Part shown: positions 26,184 through 35,119 of the stretch, piece by piece | How positions within the stretch are numbered: the first letter of the stretch is position 1 | How the letters are laid out: every line of letters begins with the position of its first letter | Assembly: GCA_038396625.1 (NCBI GenBank) | Contig: CP121688.1 | Coordinates: 620,001-684,000, forward strand | Direction of reading: 5' to 3' | DNA length: 64,000 nucleotides | From: G038396625 sp038396625 | GTDB lineage: Bacteria; Bacillota; Clostridia; Peptostreptococcales; Thermotaleaceae | Notes under the pieces: generated by a model | The model's input: the letters and a program-made list of their open reading frames with translations, nothing else | The model's database searches: none | Told to the model about the DNA's origin: nothing | Translations under genes and position numbers: made by a program

Positions 26184-27248
26184 ATGAGAAAAATATCATT
26201 ATTCATTGTTTTAATGCTAGTGTTGGCAAGCGTTGTGGGATGCGGTGCCCAAAATGAAGTAAAAGAAGAAGCAAAGAATGAAGGTCCTACGGAATTAGTG
26301 ATTTCTACTTGGGGATTCAGCGAAGATTTACTATGGGAAAATGTGTTTAAACCTTTTGAAGAGGCAAACAATGTAAAGATCGTATTAGAAACAGGCAATA
26401 ACTCCGACAGATTAACCAAGTTAAAAACAAATCCAAACAGCAATATTGACATTATGTATTTAGCAGAAGCATTTGCACAGCAAGGTGCAGAAGAAGGATT
26501 ATTTGAAAAAATTGATTACAGTAAGATTCCAAATGCAAAGAAAATTATTGAAAAAGGACAATACTTAGTAGAGCAGGGATATGGACCAGGATATACTTTA
26601 AATCGTGCAGCGATTGCCTATGATCCAACAAAGGTTGATTTTGAAATCAAATCATGGAAAGACCTATGGAATCCAGCGCTAAAAGGAAAGGTTTCTATTC
26701 CAGAAATTACAACTACCTTTGGACCATCAACGATGTATATTGCATCAAATAAGGCTGGCGTAGACATCACTTCTGATAAAGGAGAGGCTGCATTTAACGA
26801 ATTAGAAGCATTAAAGCCAAACCTAGTGAAAACATATACCAAGTCATCAGATTTATCAAATATGTTTGCCAATGGTGAAATCGCAGCAGCGATTACAGCT
26901 GACTTTGCCTATGGAAGCGTGAAAAATGGCGCACCTGATGTGGTATTTGTTGACCCTGAAGAAGGTGCATACTTAAACTTCAATACCATCAATATCGTTA
27001 AAGGATCAGAGAATGTAGAATTGGCATTAAAGTTTATTGATTATGCATTGAGTACAGAGGTTCAAACGAGAACGGCAAAAGCATTAAATGAATCACCAGT
27101 AAATAAAGAAGTAGAATTAACAGCAGAAGAAGCAGAAAGCTTAACCTATGGAGAAAAAATCGAAACGGCAAATGTTGTTGATCATAAATTTGTAAATTCT
27201 GTAAATATGGAATGGATTGATAAGTGGAATAGAATTTTAAATCAATAG
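26184..27248 (+). CDS. Extracellular substrate-binding lipoprotein, PotD type
   Basis: A 354-residue secreted lipoprotein. The signal peptide ends in a lipobox LASVVGCG, with Cys20 as the lipid-bearing residue. The mature part has ELVISTWGFSEDLLWENVFKPF and later NTINIVKGSENVELALKFIDYAL, matching type 1 polyamine/iron-type binding proteins (family 1/PotD). It captures the substrate for the adjacent permeases. The ligand cannot be determined; the downstream adenine deaminase makes purines or nucleosides worth testing. Confidence 0.87.
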   Translation: MRKISLFIVLMLVLASVVGCGAQNEVKEEAKNEGPTELVISTWGFSEDLLWENVFKPFEEANNVKIVLETGNNSDRLTKLKTNPNSNIDIMYLAEAFAQQGAEEGLFEKIDYSKIPNAKKIIEKGQYLVEQGYGPGYTLNRAAIAYDPTKVDFEIKSWKDLWNPALKGKVSIPEITTTFGPSTMYIASNKAGVDITSDKGEAAFNELEALKPNLVKTYTKSSDLSNMFANGEIAAAITADFAYGSVKNGAPDVVFVDPEEGAYLNFNTINIVKGSENVELALKFIDYALSTEVQTRTAKALNESPVNKEVELTAEEAESLTYGEKIETANVVDHKFVNSVNMEWIDKWNRILNQ

Positions 27249-27268
27249 TAAATAAAAAGGAGCCTATC

Positions 27269-28981
27269 ATGGAACTAGATTTGATCATAAAAAATGTACA
27301 GGTATATAATGCATATTTTAAAAAGTTTATCGATGCGGATGTAGCCATATTAAAGGGCAGATTTTTATACATCGGCAAGGAACATAGCCAGGAATTGTCT
27401 GCGAAAGAAGTAATAGATGGGAAAGGCAAGTATATGATTCCAGGATTGATTGATATTCATATGCATATTGAAAGTTCCATGACTACTCCTTTTCAGTTTT
27501 CTCAAGCAGTTATTCAGCATGGAGTTACCACCGTGGTGGCAGATCCCCATGAAATCGCCAATGTATTTGGTGTAGAAGGAATTACTGCAATGGTAAATAG
27601 TACAAAACAAAATGCCGTAGATATCTTCTACGGCATTCCTAGTTCTGTACCATCTACTTCATCAAAATTAGAGACGACTGGAGGCAGCATAAATCCAGAG
27701 GATGTGTCAAAACTCCTTGAGATCGATCAGGTATGCTGCTTGGGAGAGGTCATGAATTTCAAAGATTTAATCAATGATGATGATGCGCCCATCAATCAAA
27801 TCATCAGAGAAATAAAAAGAGATAGACCCCATATGCAAATCGAGGGACATTGTCCCAAAATAACGGGACTAGATTTAGCCAAATATATCTATCAAGGGGT
27901 AGATGCGGATCACACCCAGCAGAGTGCAGCGACACTAAAGGAAAAAATCCAAAATGGCATGTTTATTGAGATCCAGCAAAAATCAATGACAGCGGAGAAC
28001 ATAGCCTATTTAATAGAAAACAATTTGTATGAACATTTTTGTCTCGTAACAGATGATGTTATGGCGGATAAATTGGTAGAAGGGCATTTAAATACTTTGG
28101 TGAAGAAAGCCATAGCCATGGGGATGACGCCAGAAATGGCCATATATGTAAGCACCTATACGCCTGCCAAAAGAATGCTCATGCATGATAGGGGTAGTAT
28201 CGCACCAGGTAAAAAGGCAGATTTTATCCTATTAACAGATATAGAGGATTTTATCATAGCATCTGTATATAAAAATGGAGAAGAAGTATTTGCTGGTGAA
28301 ATCAATTATCAAGAGAAAGAAAAAGAATTCCCGGAGCATTTTTACAAAAGTGTACATTTGGATTTGGTATCAGAAATAGATTTTGAAGTGAATACGCCAA
28401 TGCATTGTGAAGAAGTAGATTGTAGAATCATGGAAGTAAAACCAAGTACTACTTTTACGGAAGAAAAGAAAAGTACTTTAGCAGTAAAGATGGGAAAATT
28501 ACAATGGGAGGCATCACCCTACTGCTTGATTGTTGTATTTGACCGATATGGAAAATCTAAAAACAAATCCTTTGGATTAGTGACAGGTAGTATCATCAAA
28601 GAAGGGGCTGTTGCGACTACCTATGCCCATGATCATCATAATCTGATGGTAATGGGACAAAATGCAAGGGATATGACAGTGGCGGCAAACTGGATTATAA
28701 AAAATCAGGGAGGCTATTGTGTGGTGAAGGATGGAGAAATCTTATCAGCCCTTTCGCTGCCTGTAGGAGGCATATTGTCAGAAGAACGGATTGATGTCTT
28801 AGGGAAGAAGCTAAAGAATATTAGAGCGGATCTTCAAAAACTAGGTTACGAACATCACAATGAGATTATGTCATTTAGCACATTATCTCTTCCTGTTAGT
28901 CCTAGTTTAAAAATTACAGATAAAGGATTAATCGATGTCAGGAGCCAAGAGATCGTTCATTTGTTTTACGAAGAAAAATAG
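27269..28981 (+). CDS. ade: Adenine deaminase
   Basis: A 570-residue amidohydrolase of the Ade/YerA family that converts adenine to hypoxanthine and ammonia. The metal site starts with GLIDIHMHIESSMTTP near residue 68, followed by HGVTTVVADPHEIANVFG, EGHCPKITG near 195, and DHTQQSA. The second half carries the domain typical of Ade (YAHDHHNLMVMGQNARDM near 455). It follows the transporter by 20 bases and likely belongs to the same operon, allowing use of imported purine as nitrogen or carbon source. Confidence 0.93.
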   Translation: MELDLIIKNVQVYNAYFKKFIDADVAILKGRFLYIGKEHSQELSAKEVIDGKGKYMIPGLIDIHMHIESSMTTPFQFSQAVIQHGVTTVVADPHEIANVFGVEGITAMVNSTKQNAVDIFYGIPSSVPSTSSKLETTGGSINPEDVSKLLEIDQVCCLGEVMNFKDLINDDDAPINQIIREIKRDRPHMQIEGHCPKITGLDLAKYIYQGVDADHTQQSAATLKEKIQNGMFIEIQQKSMTAENIAYLIENNLYEHFCLVTDDVMADKLVEGHLNTLVKKAIAMGMTPEMAIYVSTYTPAKRMLMHDRGSIAPGKKADFILLTDIEDFIIASVYKNGEEVFAGEINYQEKEKEFPEHFYKSVHLDLVSEIDFEVNTPMHCEEVDCRIMEVKPSTTFTEEKKSTLAVKMGKLQWEASPYCLIVVFDRYGKSKNKSFGLVTGSIIKEGAVATTYAHDHHNLMVMGQNARDMTVAANWIIKNQGGYCVVKDGEILSALSLPVGGILSEERIDVLGKKLKNIRADLQKLGYEHHNEIMSFSTLSLPVSPSLKITDKGLIDVRSQEIVHLFYEEK

Positions 28982-29002
28982 CAGGGGGGGTATCGATCTA
29001 CG

Positions 29003-30307
29003 GTGATCATCAAAAATGTAAATATACTTACCATGAATGAAAAAAAGGATATAATTGAAAAGGGTGTTGTGGTAATAGAGGAGAACAAGATCGCAGCTGT
29101 GGGTGATGAAAGTTTATTAGATAGGTATTCATCGGACGATATCATCGATGGGAAAGAAGGCATATTGATACCAGGTATGATCAATACCCACACCCATGCA
29201 TCTATGGTGGTCTTTAGGAGTCTTGGAGATGATGTGCCGGATCGGCTGAAGAAATATTTGTTTCCCCTTGAAAAAATGTTAGTAGATAAAGCATTGGTTT
29301 ATTTAGGCGCCAAATATGGTATCGCAGAGATGCTTTTAGGGGGGGTGACTACATTTGCAGATATGTATTATTTTGAGGATGAAGTTGCCAAGGCAGCAAA
29401 GGAATTAGGAATGAGGGGGGTGTTGGGTGAAACCATCATCAATTTCCCTGCCCCAGATTCCAAAGAGCCCTATGGTGGATTAGCATATTGCAGAGGATTT
29501 ATTGAGAAATGGAAGGATGATCCTTTGATAACCCCTGCTGTAGCCCCCCATGCACCCTATTCTAATGATACAGAACACTTACAAAAATCCTTTGCTTTAG
29601 CACAAAAGTATGATGTTCCCATGATGATGCATGTGGCAGAGATGGACTATGAAGTGGCGAAATACAAAGAAGAATACCATATGACCCCGGTGGCATACTT
29701 AGACCATATAGGCGTCTTAAATGAAAGGGTGATTGCAGCCCATTCCATTTTGGTGACGGATGAGGATATAGATTTGTTCAATAAAAACAATGTTGGGATT
29801 GCCCACAACATGGGAGCCAATACCAAGGGAGCCAAGGGGGTTGTACCTATTCTGAAGATGGTTGAAAAAGGATTGAAGATTGGACTAGGCACAGATGGAC
29901 CCATGAGTGGCAATACGCTGGATATCATAACTCAAATGGGATTGGTGGCAAAAGTCCATAAGCTAGTAAATAAAGATCGTAGCTTGTTCCCTGCCAGTGA
30001 AATTCTGGAGATGGCAACGATTGGGGGAGCAAGGGTATTAAATCTAGATGAACAAATAGGCTCTATCGAAGTTGGAAAGAGAGCCGATTGTGTAATATTT
30101 GAAACCCAGTCTGTCAATATGCAGCCTATTTATGATTATTATTCTGTATTGGTATATTCAGCAAATCCAAGTAATGTGGACACGGTTATTGTGGATGGAA
30201 AGGTTGTAGTAGAAAATAAAAAACTAAAAACCCATGATTTATCGGAATTAATGAAGGAGTTAAAGGAAATGAAGGAAAAAATATCAAGCATCGCCCAGCA
30301 ACTATAA
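29003..30307 (+). CDS. mtaD: 5-methylthioadenosine/S-adenosylhomocysteine deaminase-type amidohydrolase
   Basis: A 434-residue amidohydrolase starting at GTG 29003 after GGGGGGG. Metal and substrate residues are visible in NTHTHASMVVFRSLGDD near residue 60, HAPYSND near 185, HVAEMDYE, AHSILVTD and GLGTDGPMSGN near 300. It deaminates 6-amino purine nucleosides (MTA, SAH, adenosine). It follows adenine deaminase by 21 bases, so the operon appears devoted to adenine and adenosine-derivative salvage. Guanine or atrazine-type specificity is less likely but not excluded. Confidence 0.85.
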   Translation: MIIKNVNILTMNEKKDIIEKGVVVIEENKIAAVGDESLLDRYSSDDIIDGKEGILIPGMINTHTHASMVVFRSLGDDVPDRLKKYLFPLEKMLVDKALVYLGAKYGIAEMLLGGVTTFADMYYFEDEVAKAAKELGMRGVLGETIINFPAPDSKEPYGGLAYCRGFIEKWKDDPLITPAVAPHAPYSNDTEHLQKSFALAQKYDVPMMMHVAEMDYEVAKYKEEYHMTPVAYLDHIGVLNERVIAAHSILVTDEDIDLFNKNNVGIAHNMGANTKGAKGVVPILKMVEKGLKIGLGTDGPMSGNTLDIITQMGLVAKVHKLVNKDRSLFPASEILEMATIGGARVLNLDEQIGSIEVGKRADCVIFETQSVNMQPIYDYYSVLVYSANPSNVDTVIVDGKVVVENKKLKTHDLSELMKELKEMKEKISSIAQQL

Positions 30308-30335
30308 TCCTGAGACAATAAGAAAGGATGAGATC

Positions 30336-30479
30336 ATGCGTCATTCCAATCAAAAAGAGGCCAATGAAAATAAAAAGTTCAAAATATGGCCAGTCATCTT
30401 AGGTGCCATTACCTATGTTATACTGGATGTTTTATTTGATATACCCAATGCATATGATTTACTTAAAAATATGTTTTAG
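30336..30479 (+). CDS. Small membrane protein (47 residues)
   Basis: A basic, polar N terminus (HSNQKEANENKKFK) is followed by one membrane helix (WPVILGAITYVILDVLF) and a short tail. The ATG follows AGAAAGGATG. It lies 28 bases after mtaD and before the operon terminator, so it is probably co-transcribed. Small single-pass proteins of this sort sometimes assist transporters; no specific role can be claimed. Confidence 0.5.
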   Translation: MRHSNQKEANENKKFKIWPVILGAITYVILDVLFDIPNAYDLLKNMF

Positions 30480-30550
30480 TATATGCATTTTTATTAACAG
30501 TAGCTTTAAAATAAAAAATAAGGGATTATTTTTATCAGCTCTTGCATGAA

Positions 30551-30590
30551 AAAAATGCCTCATCTTATGTTCAAGATGAGGCGTTTAATA
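30551..30590. terminator. Bidirectional terminator
   Basis: AAATGCCTCATCTT / AAGATGAGGCGTTT stem with a 6-base loop, flanked by A-rich and T-rich tracts. It separates the purine operon from the convergent histidine kinase gene. Confidence 0.75.
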
Positions 30591-30650
30591 TTGTTATTAA
30601 GTTGTCCCTTATTTAAGGGCAGCGTATATAGCCAAGTAAAAATGATATTA

Positions 30651-32702
30651 TTATGAATAAATATCTGAAAACTCAATACGTATACTTTCAACATTAGGCC
30701 GTGTAGTTACAGCAATTTCATCAAATGAAGTGCAGTCATCCACGAATCGTGCTGGAAGTTCAATTAAAAATTCACTTCCTTTATTCATTTCACTTTTTAC
30801 AGAAATCCTTCCCCCGTGTAACGTGATGATTGACTTTACGAGAGATAGGCCAATACCGCTTCCTTCTTGATTTCTTTTGGAGACTGAAGCTACTTGTTTA
30901 AATCTATCAAAGACTGTTTCTAGCATATTTTCTGGTATGCCTATTCCTGTATCCTTTACGGATATAAGAACGCTTTCTTCTTTATCCCAAATATTTACCG
31001 TGATCGTTCCTTCTGGCGGTGTGAACTTAATGGCATTAGAAAGTAGATTTAATAGGACGCGCTCAAGTTTTTCTGCATCACAGGCAATGATGCGTTCTTC
31101 TATATTTGTATCAAATACCAATGATATACCCTTGCTTGTGACATATTCTGCGGTAGAAAGGGTAATATCTTCAACGACTGAAACAATATTATAATTCTTA
31201 AGGTGCATCTCCATAAAGCCAGATTCAATTTTTGTAATATCTACAAGATTATTAATAAGCTTGAGAAGTCTATTACAGTTTTGTTTCATCATTTTTAAAT
31301 ATTTATTGGCGAAAGGAGGATGATGGGATTTCGTAACATCTTTCTGAACAGTGGTGAGTAACTGCACAGCCCCCAAAATGATATTTAAAGGTGTTTTAAA
31401 TTCATGAGATACGGTAGAGAAAAAACTGGCTCTCAATTCATCATATGCTTGTACTTTCTCTAGCAATATCTGCTTCCTCTCTAGATTTCTCTCCAACTTC
31501 TCTGCTCTTTTTCTCTCAGTTATATCTCGAATAATACTCACAATTTGCATTTTACCTTGATGTTCAAAGGAAGCGCCTCCTACTTCAACATCAATGATCT
31601 TACCATCTTTTGATATTAACTGCAGTTCCATAAATTCAGCCTGTGCTTCCGATCTATTCAATTTTTCTATTCTATTGCCAAGAGTTTCTTTGTATTTACG
31701 AGGCAATTTTAAAATATCCTCTAAGGGCACTCCTATGATTTGGTCTATATCGGTTATACCAGTAAGCTTTAATGCAGCAGGATTCGCTAGGGTAATCTTA
31801 TTATTTGCATGTACGAAAATAGCATCTGGTAGAAATTCAATAAGCTTACTGTACTGTTCTTGACTATCCTTTAGACGCTCGGTCTTATCGTATAGGAGCT
31901 TATTTAGTTCATGTAGAGAATAATAAGGTTCCTGTAAGCTTGATTTTACGAGTGTCATGTAGATGAAGTAGAAGGATATGAGCTTGAAAATATGCCCTAT
32001 AATATTTGATAGATCATAAACACTGATATAAAAAACAAAGCAGATCTCTGATATCATTGTAGCCACTAAAGAAAGAAATAAAAATGTAGTGGTTTGTTTG
32101 GAGAAATTTTTTCTGTTTGTGATCAAGTGAAATAGAGCCACGATCAAAATAATGACGATAATATATTCACTAATTACTTTAAAATCTGTTAATCCAGATC
32201 CATTCAAGTAGCAATCAGGGAAAATACTCCAATAAAATACTGAACCTAATAAAAATACGGTAATCATAAAATAGGTGTAAAATACACGGGCAAAAGAAAA
32301 TTTTTTATTAGGCAACATCAAAACAATGAGCAAGGAGAAACTTTCCATATACCTTGCCATCACCCATAATTGTGTAGGTAGATTTGCTGTATATTCAACA
32401 AAGACCCCCATCCCCTTATAAGAAAGCACATGAATTAAGTCAAGGGAAGCAACAAAACCATAGGCAATGCCTAAAAATATCATTTTATGATCTTTGTTGA
32501 TTTGGTAAGTATTCAATGCGATAACGGTCATGGTTAAGGCAATAAGGATTGTAATCATCTCAATGATACTATGAAATAATAAAAAATCTCTATGCCCCAG
32601 ATAGATAAAGCCCATTAAGATTGATATACAGTAAAAAGTAGTATGTAATTTTTTGAAGTGTTTGCTGTCTATACCTTTTAAAGGTATGCATGTACGCTCC
32701 AT
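30651..32702 (-). CDS. MASE3-PAS sensor histidine kinase
   Basis: A 683-residue membrane kinase. Residues about 15-260 form a MASE3 sensor with seven or eight helices (YLGHRDFLLFHSIIEM, GLIHVLSYKGMGVF-type segment here LDLIHVLSYKGMGVF). A PAS domain follows at about 285-400 (LPDAIFVHANNKITLANPAA), then the HisKA dimerisation helix with the phospho-acceptor His in FFSTVSHEFKTPLNII near 435, and an HK ATPase domain with N-box NLLSNAIKF, DTGIGIP and GSGIGLSLVKSI. No response regulator is adjacent. It is transcribed away from the sigma-54 activator at 32981; a signalling link between them is possible but unproven. Confidence 0.88.
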   Translation of the reverse strand: MERTCIPLKGIDSKHFKKLHTTFYCISILMGFIYLGHRDFLLFHSIIEMITILIALTMTVIALNTYQINKDHKMIFLGIAYGFVASLDLIHVLSYKGMGVFVEYTANLPTQLWVMARYMESFSLLIVLMLPNKKFSFARVFYTYFMITVFLLGSVFYWSIFPDCYLNGSGLTDFKVISEYIIVIILIVALFHLITNRKNFSKQTTTFLFLSLVATMISEICFVFYISVYDLSNIIGHIFKLISFYFIYMTLVKSSLQEPYYSLHELNKLLYDKTERLKDSQEQYSKLIEFLPDAIFVHANNKITLANPAALKLTGITDIDQIIGVPLEDILKLPRKYKETLGNRIEKLNRSEAQAEFMELQLISKDGKIIDVEVGGASFEHQGKMQIVSIIRDITERKRAEKLERNLERKQILLEKVQAYDELRASFFSTVSHEFKTPLNIILGAVQLLTTVQKDVTKSHHPPFANKYLKMMKQNCNRLLKLINNLVDITKIESGFMEMHLKNYNIVSVVEDITLSTAEYVTSKGISLVFDTNIEERIIACDAEKLERVLLNLLSNAIKFTPPEGTITVNIWDKEESVLISVKDTGIGIPENMLETVFDRFKQVASVSKRNQEGSGIGLSLVKSIITLHGGRISVKSEMNKGSEFLIELPARFVDDCTSFDEIAVTTRPNVESIRIEFSDIYS

Positions 32703-32980
32703 TTTATATGCCCCCTATATTTTGTTAATGTATGACAATATGGTTGATTACATCTATTATACTAAAAGGGTGTAGCAGTAATTTGTCATGTTTTGTCATT
32801 GGATTGATTGTAATAAAGAGATAGTTCTAAGGACATAGGAATGTAATAAAGGAAATTAAGAGAAAATCGAGAACTTAAGAAATAGATAATAGCTTATATA
32901 TCAATAAAGTATACCAAAGAGCCAAGCTAGGAATCGCCAGTTGGATATAGAGAGGATAAAATGAAAGGAGGGTATTTTTT

Positions 32981-34540
32981 ATGAATGAAGGCTTAGATAA
33001 ACTACCATCTTTGACATTGGATACTTTTAAATATTTTGGTAATGGTAAAATAATTGAAAGCATAAAGAAGAGTCAGGAATCTGAATTTTATCACGAAAGC
33101 TTATTGGCGCTTTTATCAGAAGAGTCCTTGAACAGTAATAAGCAACTATTAGAGCGATTACTAGATAGAGAAATGCTGGTAGAAATCCTAGAATCCATCC
33201 CTCAAGGAGTACAAATCGTAGATCGTGACGGAATCATTGTATATGTAAATGTAGCCTTTTTAGATATCGTGAATGTAGAAGCAAATGAGAGAATTGGAAA
33301 GAGTATTTTTGAAGTTTCTTATGATGGAAGTCTCTCGACCGTATTAAGAACAAAAAAATCCGTTTCAAATCTCATGAATTTTCCTAAAGGAACATCTGTA
33401 GAACTGGTTTCTAATGCATCTCCAATTTTTTATGAAGGCGAAATGATAGGTGCAGTTGCTGCAGTAAATGATGTCAAAGATGTAATGGATCTTACGGAAC
33501 AGCTGAAAAAGAGTAAGTATATGGTAAAGAACCTTTCGGAAAAAATTACACATCTATCTACAGCAAAATATACCTTTGATGATATTATTGCTAATGGTCT
33601 CAAAATGCAAAGCGTATTAGAAATGTGTCAAGTTGCAGCACAAAGTGATTCGGTCGTGCTGATACAAGGAGAAACAGGAACAGGAAAAGAATTAATTGCA
33701 CATGCAATCCATAATGCCAGTGCCCGTGCACAACAGCCCTTTATAACTGTGAATTGCTCTGCTATACCTAAAAATCTTTTAGAAAGTGAGTTTTTTGGTC
33801 ATGAAAAAGGAGCATTCACTGGTGCCTATAAAAGAAAGCTTGGCAAATTTGAATTGGCAAACAAAGGGACATTATTTTTGGATGAAATAGGGGAAATGGA
33901 TTTAGAATTACAACCTAAGATATTGAGAGCAATTCAGGAAAAAGAAATACAAAGGGTTGGTAGCGAAGACAGAATTCAGGTAGATGTTCGTATCATATCT
34001 GCAACCAACAGAAATTTAATACAAATGATCCATAAAGGTGAATTCAGGAGAGATTTATATTATCGATTAAATGTTTGGAATATTAACATTCCGCCACTTA
34101 GAGAACGCAGAGAAGATTTAGGGCATTTGATAAATTTTTTAACCCAAAAGACATGCAGAAGATTAGGAAAGAAATATGCTTCTTTTTGTTCGGATGCAAT
34201 GACGATTATGTATCAATATAATTGGCCTGGTAATATTAGAGAACTAGAAAATGTTATTGAAAGAGCGATTATAGGACTGAGAAACAGAGATACAGTAGAA
34301 ATGAAAGATGTGGAGTATCTTATAACCAATGAAAATAAACAGGAAATGGCTGCATGAGATGAAGTGCTGCCTTTGGATAAGGTGGAGAAGCAAGCGATTA
34401 TAAATGCAATCAATAAATATGGAACTACATATGAATCTAAGAAAATCATTGCAAAAAAGTTAGGAATCTCATTAGCTACTTTGTATAATAAAATCAACAA
34501 ATATCACTTAGAGGAGGTTGGGATTCATCATGAGCTATAG
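32981..34540 (+). CDS. Sigma-54-dependent activator with in-frame UGA (candidate selenoprotein)
   Basis: Read through the TGA at 34355-34357 (codon 459), this is a 519-residue PAS/AAA+/Fis activator. A PAS domain spans about residues 68-170. The AAA+ domain follows, with Walker A GETGTGKE at 230-237, an intact GAFTGA loop at 277-282 contacting sigma-54, and Walker B LFLDE near 298-302. After UGA the same frame gives KVEKQAIINAINKYG and AKKLGISLATLYNKINKY, a textbook Fis-type DNA-binding domain, ending at TAG 34538. Stopping at the TGA would give a 458-residue activator with no DNA-binding domain. A SECIS-like hairpin begins 9 bases after the TGA. The extended frame overlaps the grdX start by 11 bases. 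The alternative is a nonsense mutation. Confidence 0.75.
34367..34385 (+). promoter_or_regulatory. SECIS-like hairpin of the sigma-54 activator
   Basis: CTGCCTT / AAGGTGG can form seven pairs (two of them G-U) around the five-base loop TGGAT. The loop starts 17 bases after the UGA and has G at position 2. Bacterial SECIS elements are known to place a small apical loop with an early G roughly 16-37 bases after the UGA, so this fits. Folding was done by eye. Confidence 0.55.
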
Positions 34541-34892
34541 ATGTTTGACGAATAACCCAATGGTATATAATCAAGATTTGTCTTTTGTAGAGGTTGTGAA
34601 AGGAACACCCTTAGATTTGTTTATTGTCATAAAAGAGGAAATAGCAAAAGGCTTTAGACTCATAACACATCCTCTTACTAGTAGTTTAGCGCCTAATACG
34701 AGTCCCTATAAAACGGTGTTTTTGTCCTCAGGAGCTGCTACAGAGATCCATATGGAAAGTCTTCAAATCATTGAAAAAGCCATTGCATATACTGAAGATT
34801 TAATGAAAAATCATCCTTTACCTAATTGGGATGATGCATCACGAAAAGATTTTCAACTTGTAGATTTAGATTTAATCAAACACCTTTTATAA
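34530..34892 (+). CDS. grdX: GrdX family protein
   Basis: A 120-residue protein of the GrdX family, found beside glycine/sarcosine/betaine reductase genes; its function is unknown. Recognisable parts are CLTNNPMV near the start, LITHPLTSSLAPNTSPYKTV near residues 48-67 and the DFQLVDLDLIK ending. The ATG at 34530 follows GAGGAGG by 12 bases. The start lies inside the last codons of the UGA-containing activator frame, which suggests coupled translation if the activator is read through. Confidence 0.82.
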   Translation: MSYRCLTNNPMVYNQDLSFVEVVKGTPLDLFIVIKEEIAKGFRLITHPLTSSLAPNTSPYKTVFLSSGAATEIHMESLQIIEKAIAYTEDLMKNHPLPNWDDASRKDFQLVDLDLIKHLL

Positions 34893-34913
34893 CATATCGA
34901 TCCATCAAAAATA

Positions 34914-34973
34914 TAAAAACCTCTAATTTTTAGATATGATTTCTAGAAATTAGAGGTTTTCTTTTTTTCTAAG
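34914..34973 (+). terminator. Rho-independent terminator after grdX
   Basis: AACCTCTAATTTTTAGA and TTCTAGAAATTAGAGGTT form a long stem followed by a T-rich tail. It separates the activator-grdX transcript from the sigma-54-driven grdE-grdB genes. Confidence 0.8.
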
Positions 34974-35062
34974 AAAATTTAATTTACTATAAAAGCAAAA
35001 AAAGAAGTATGTAAACGCTGGATTTTTCTTGTGTGGAGTTAAATTCCAAATAAAATAAACGA

Positions 35063-35079
35063 TTGGCACGAGAATTGCT
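35063..35079 (+). promoter_or_regulatory. Sigma-54 (-24/-12) promoter
   Basis: TTGGCACG-AGAA-TTGCT: the GG (35065-35066) and GC (35077-35078) are exactly 12 bases apart, and all conserved positions of the YTGGCACG-N4-TTGCW consensus match. The expected start of transcription is near 35090, about 15 bases before the grdE ribosome site. The activator encoded upstream is the obvious partner. Confidence 0.88.
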
Positions 35080-35119
35080 AAATTAATTGGTATCTAAACA
35101 AAAAAGGAGTGACAAAGAC

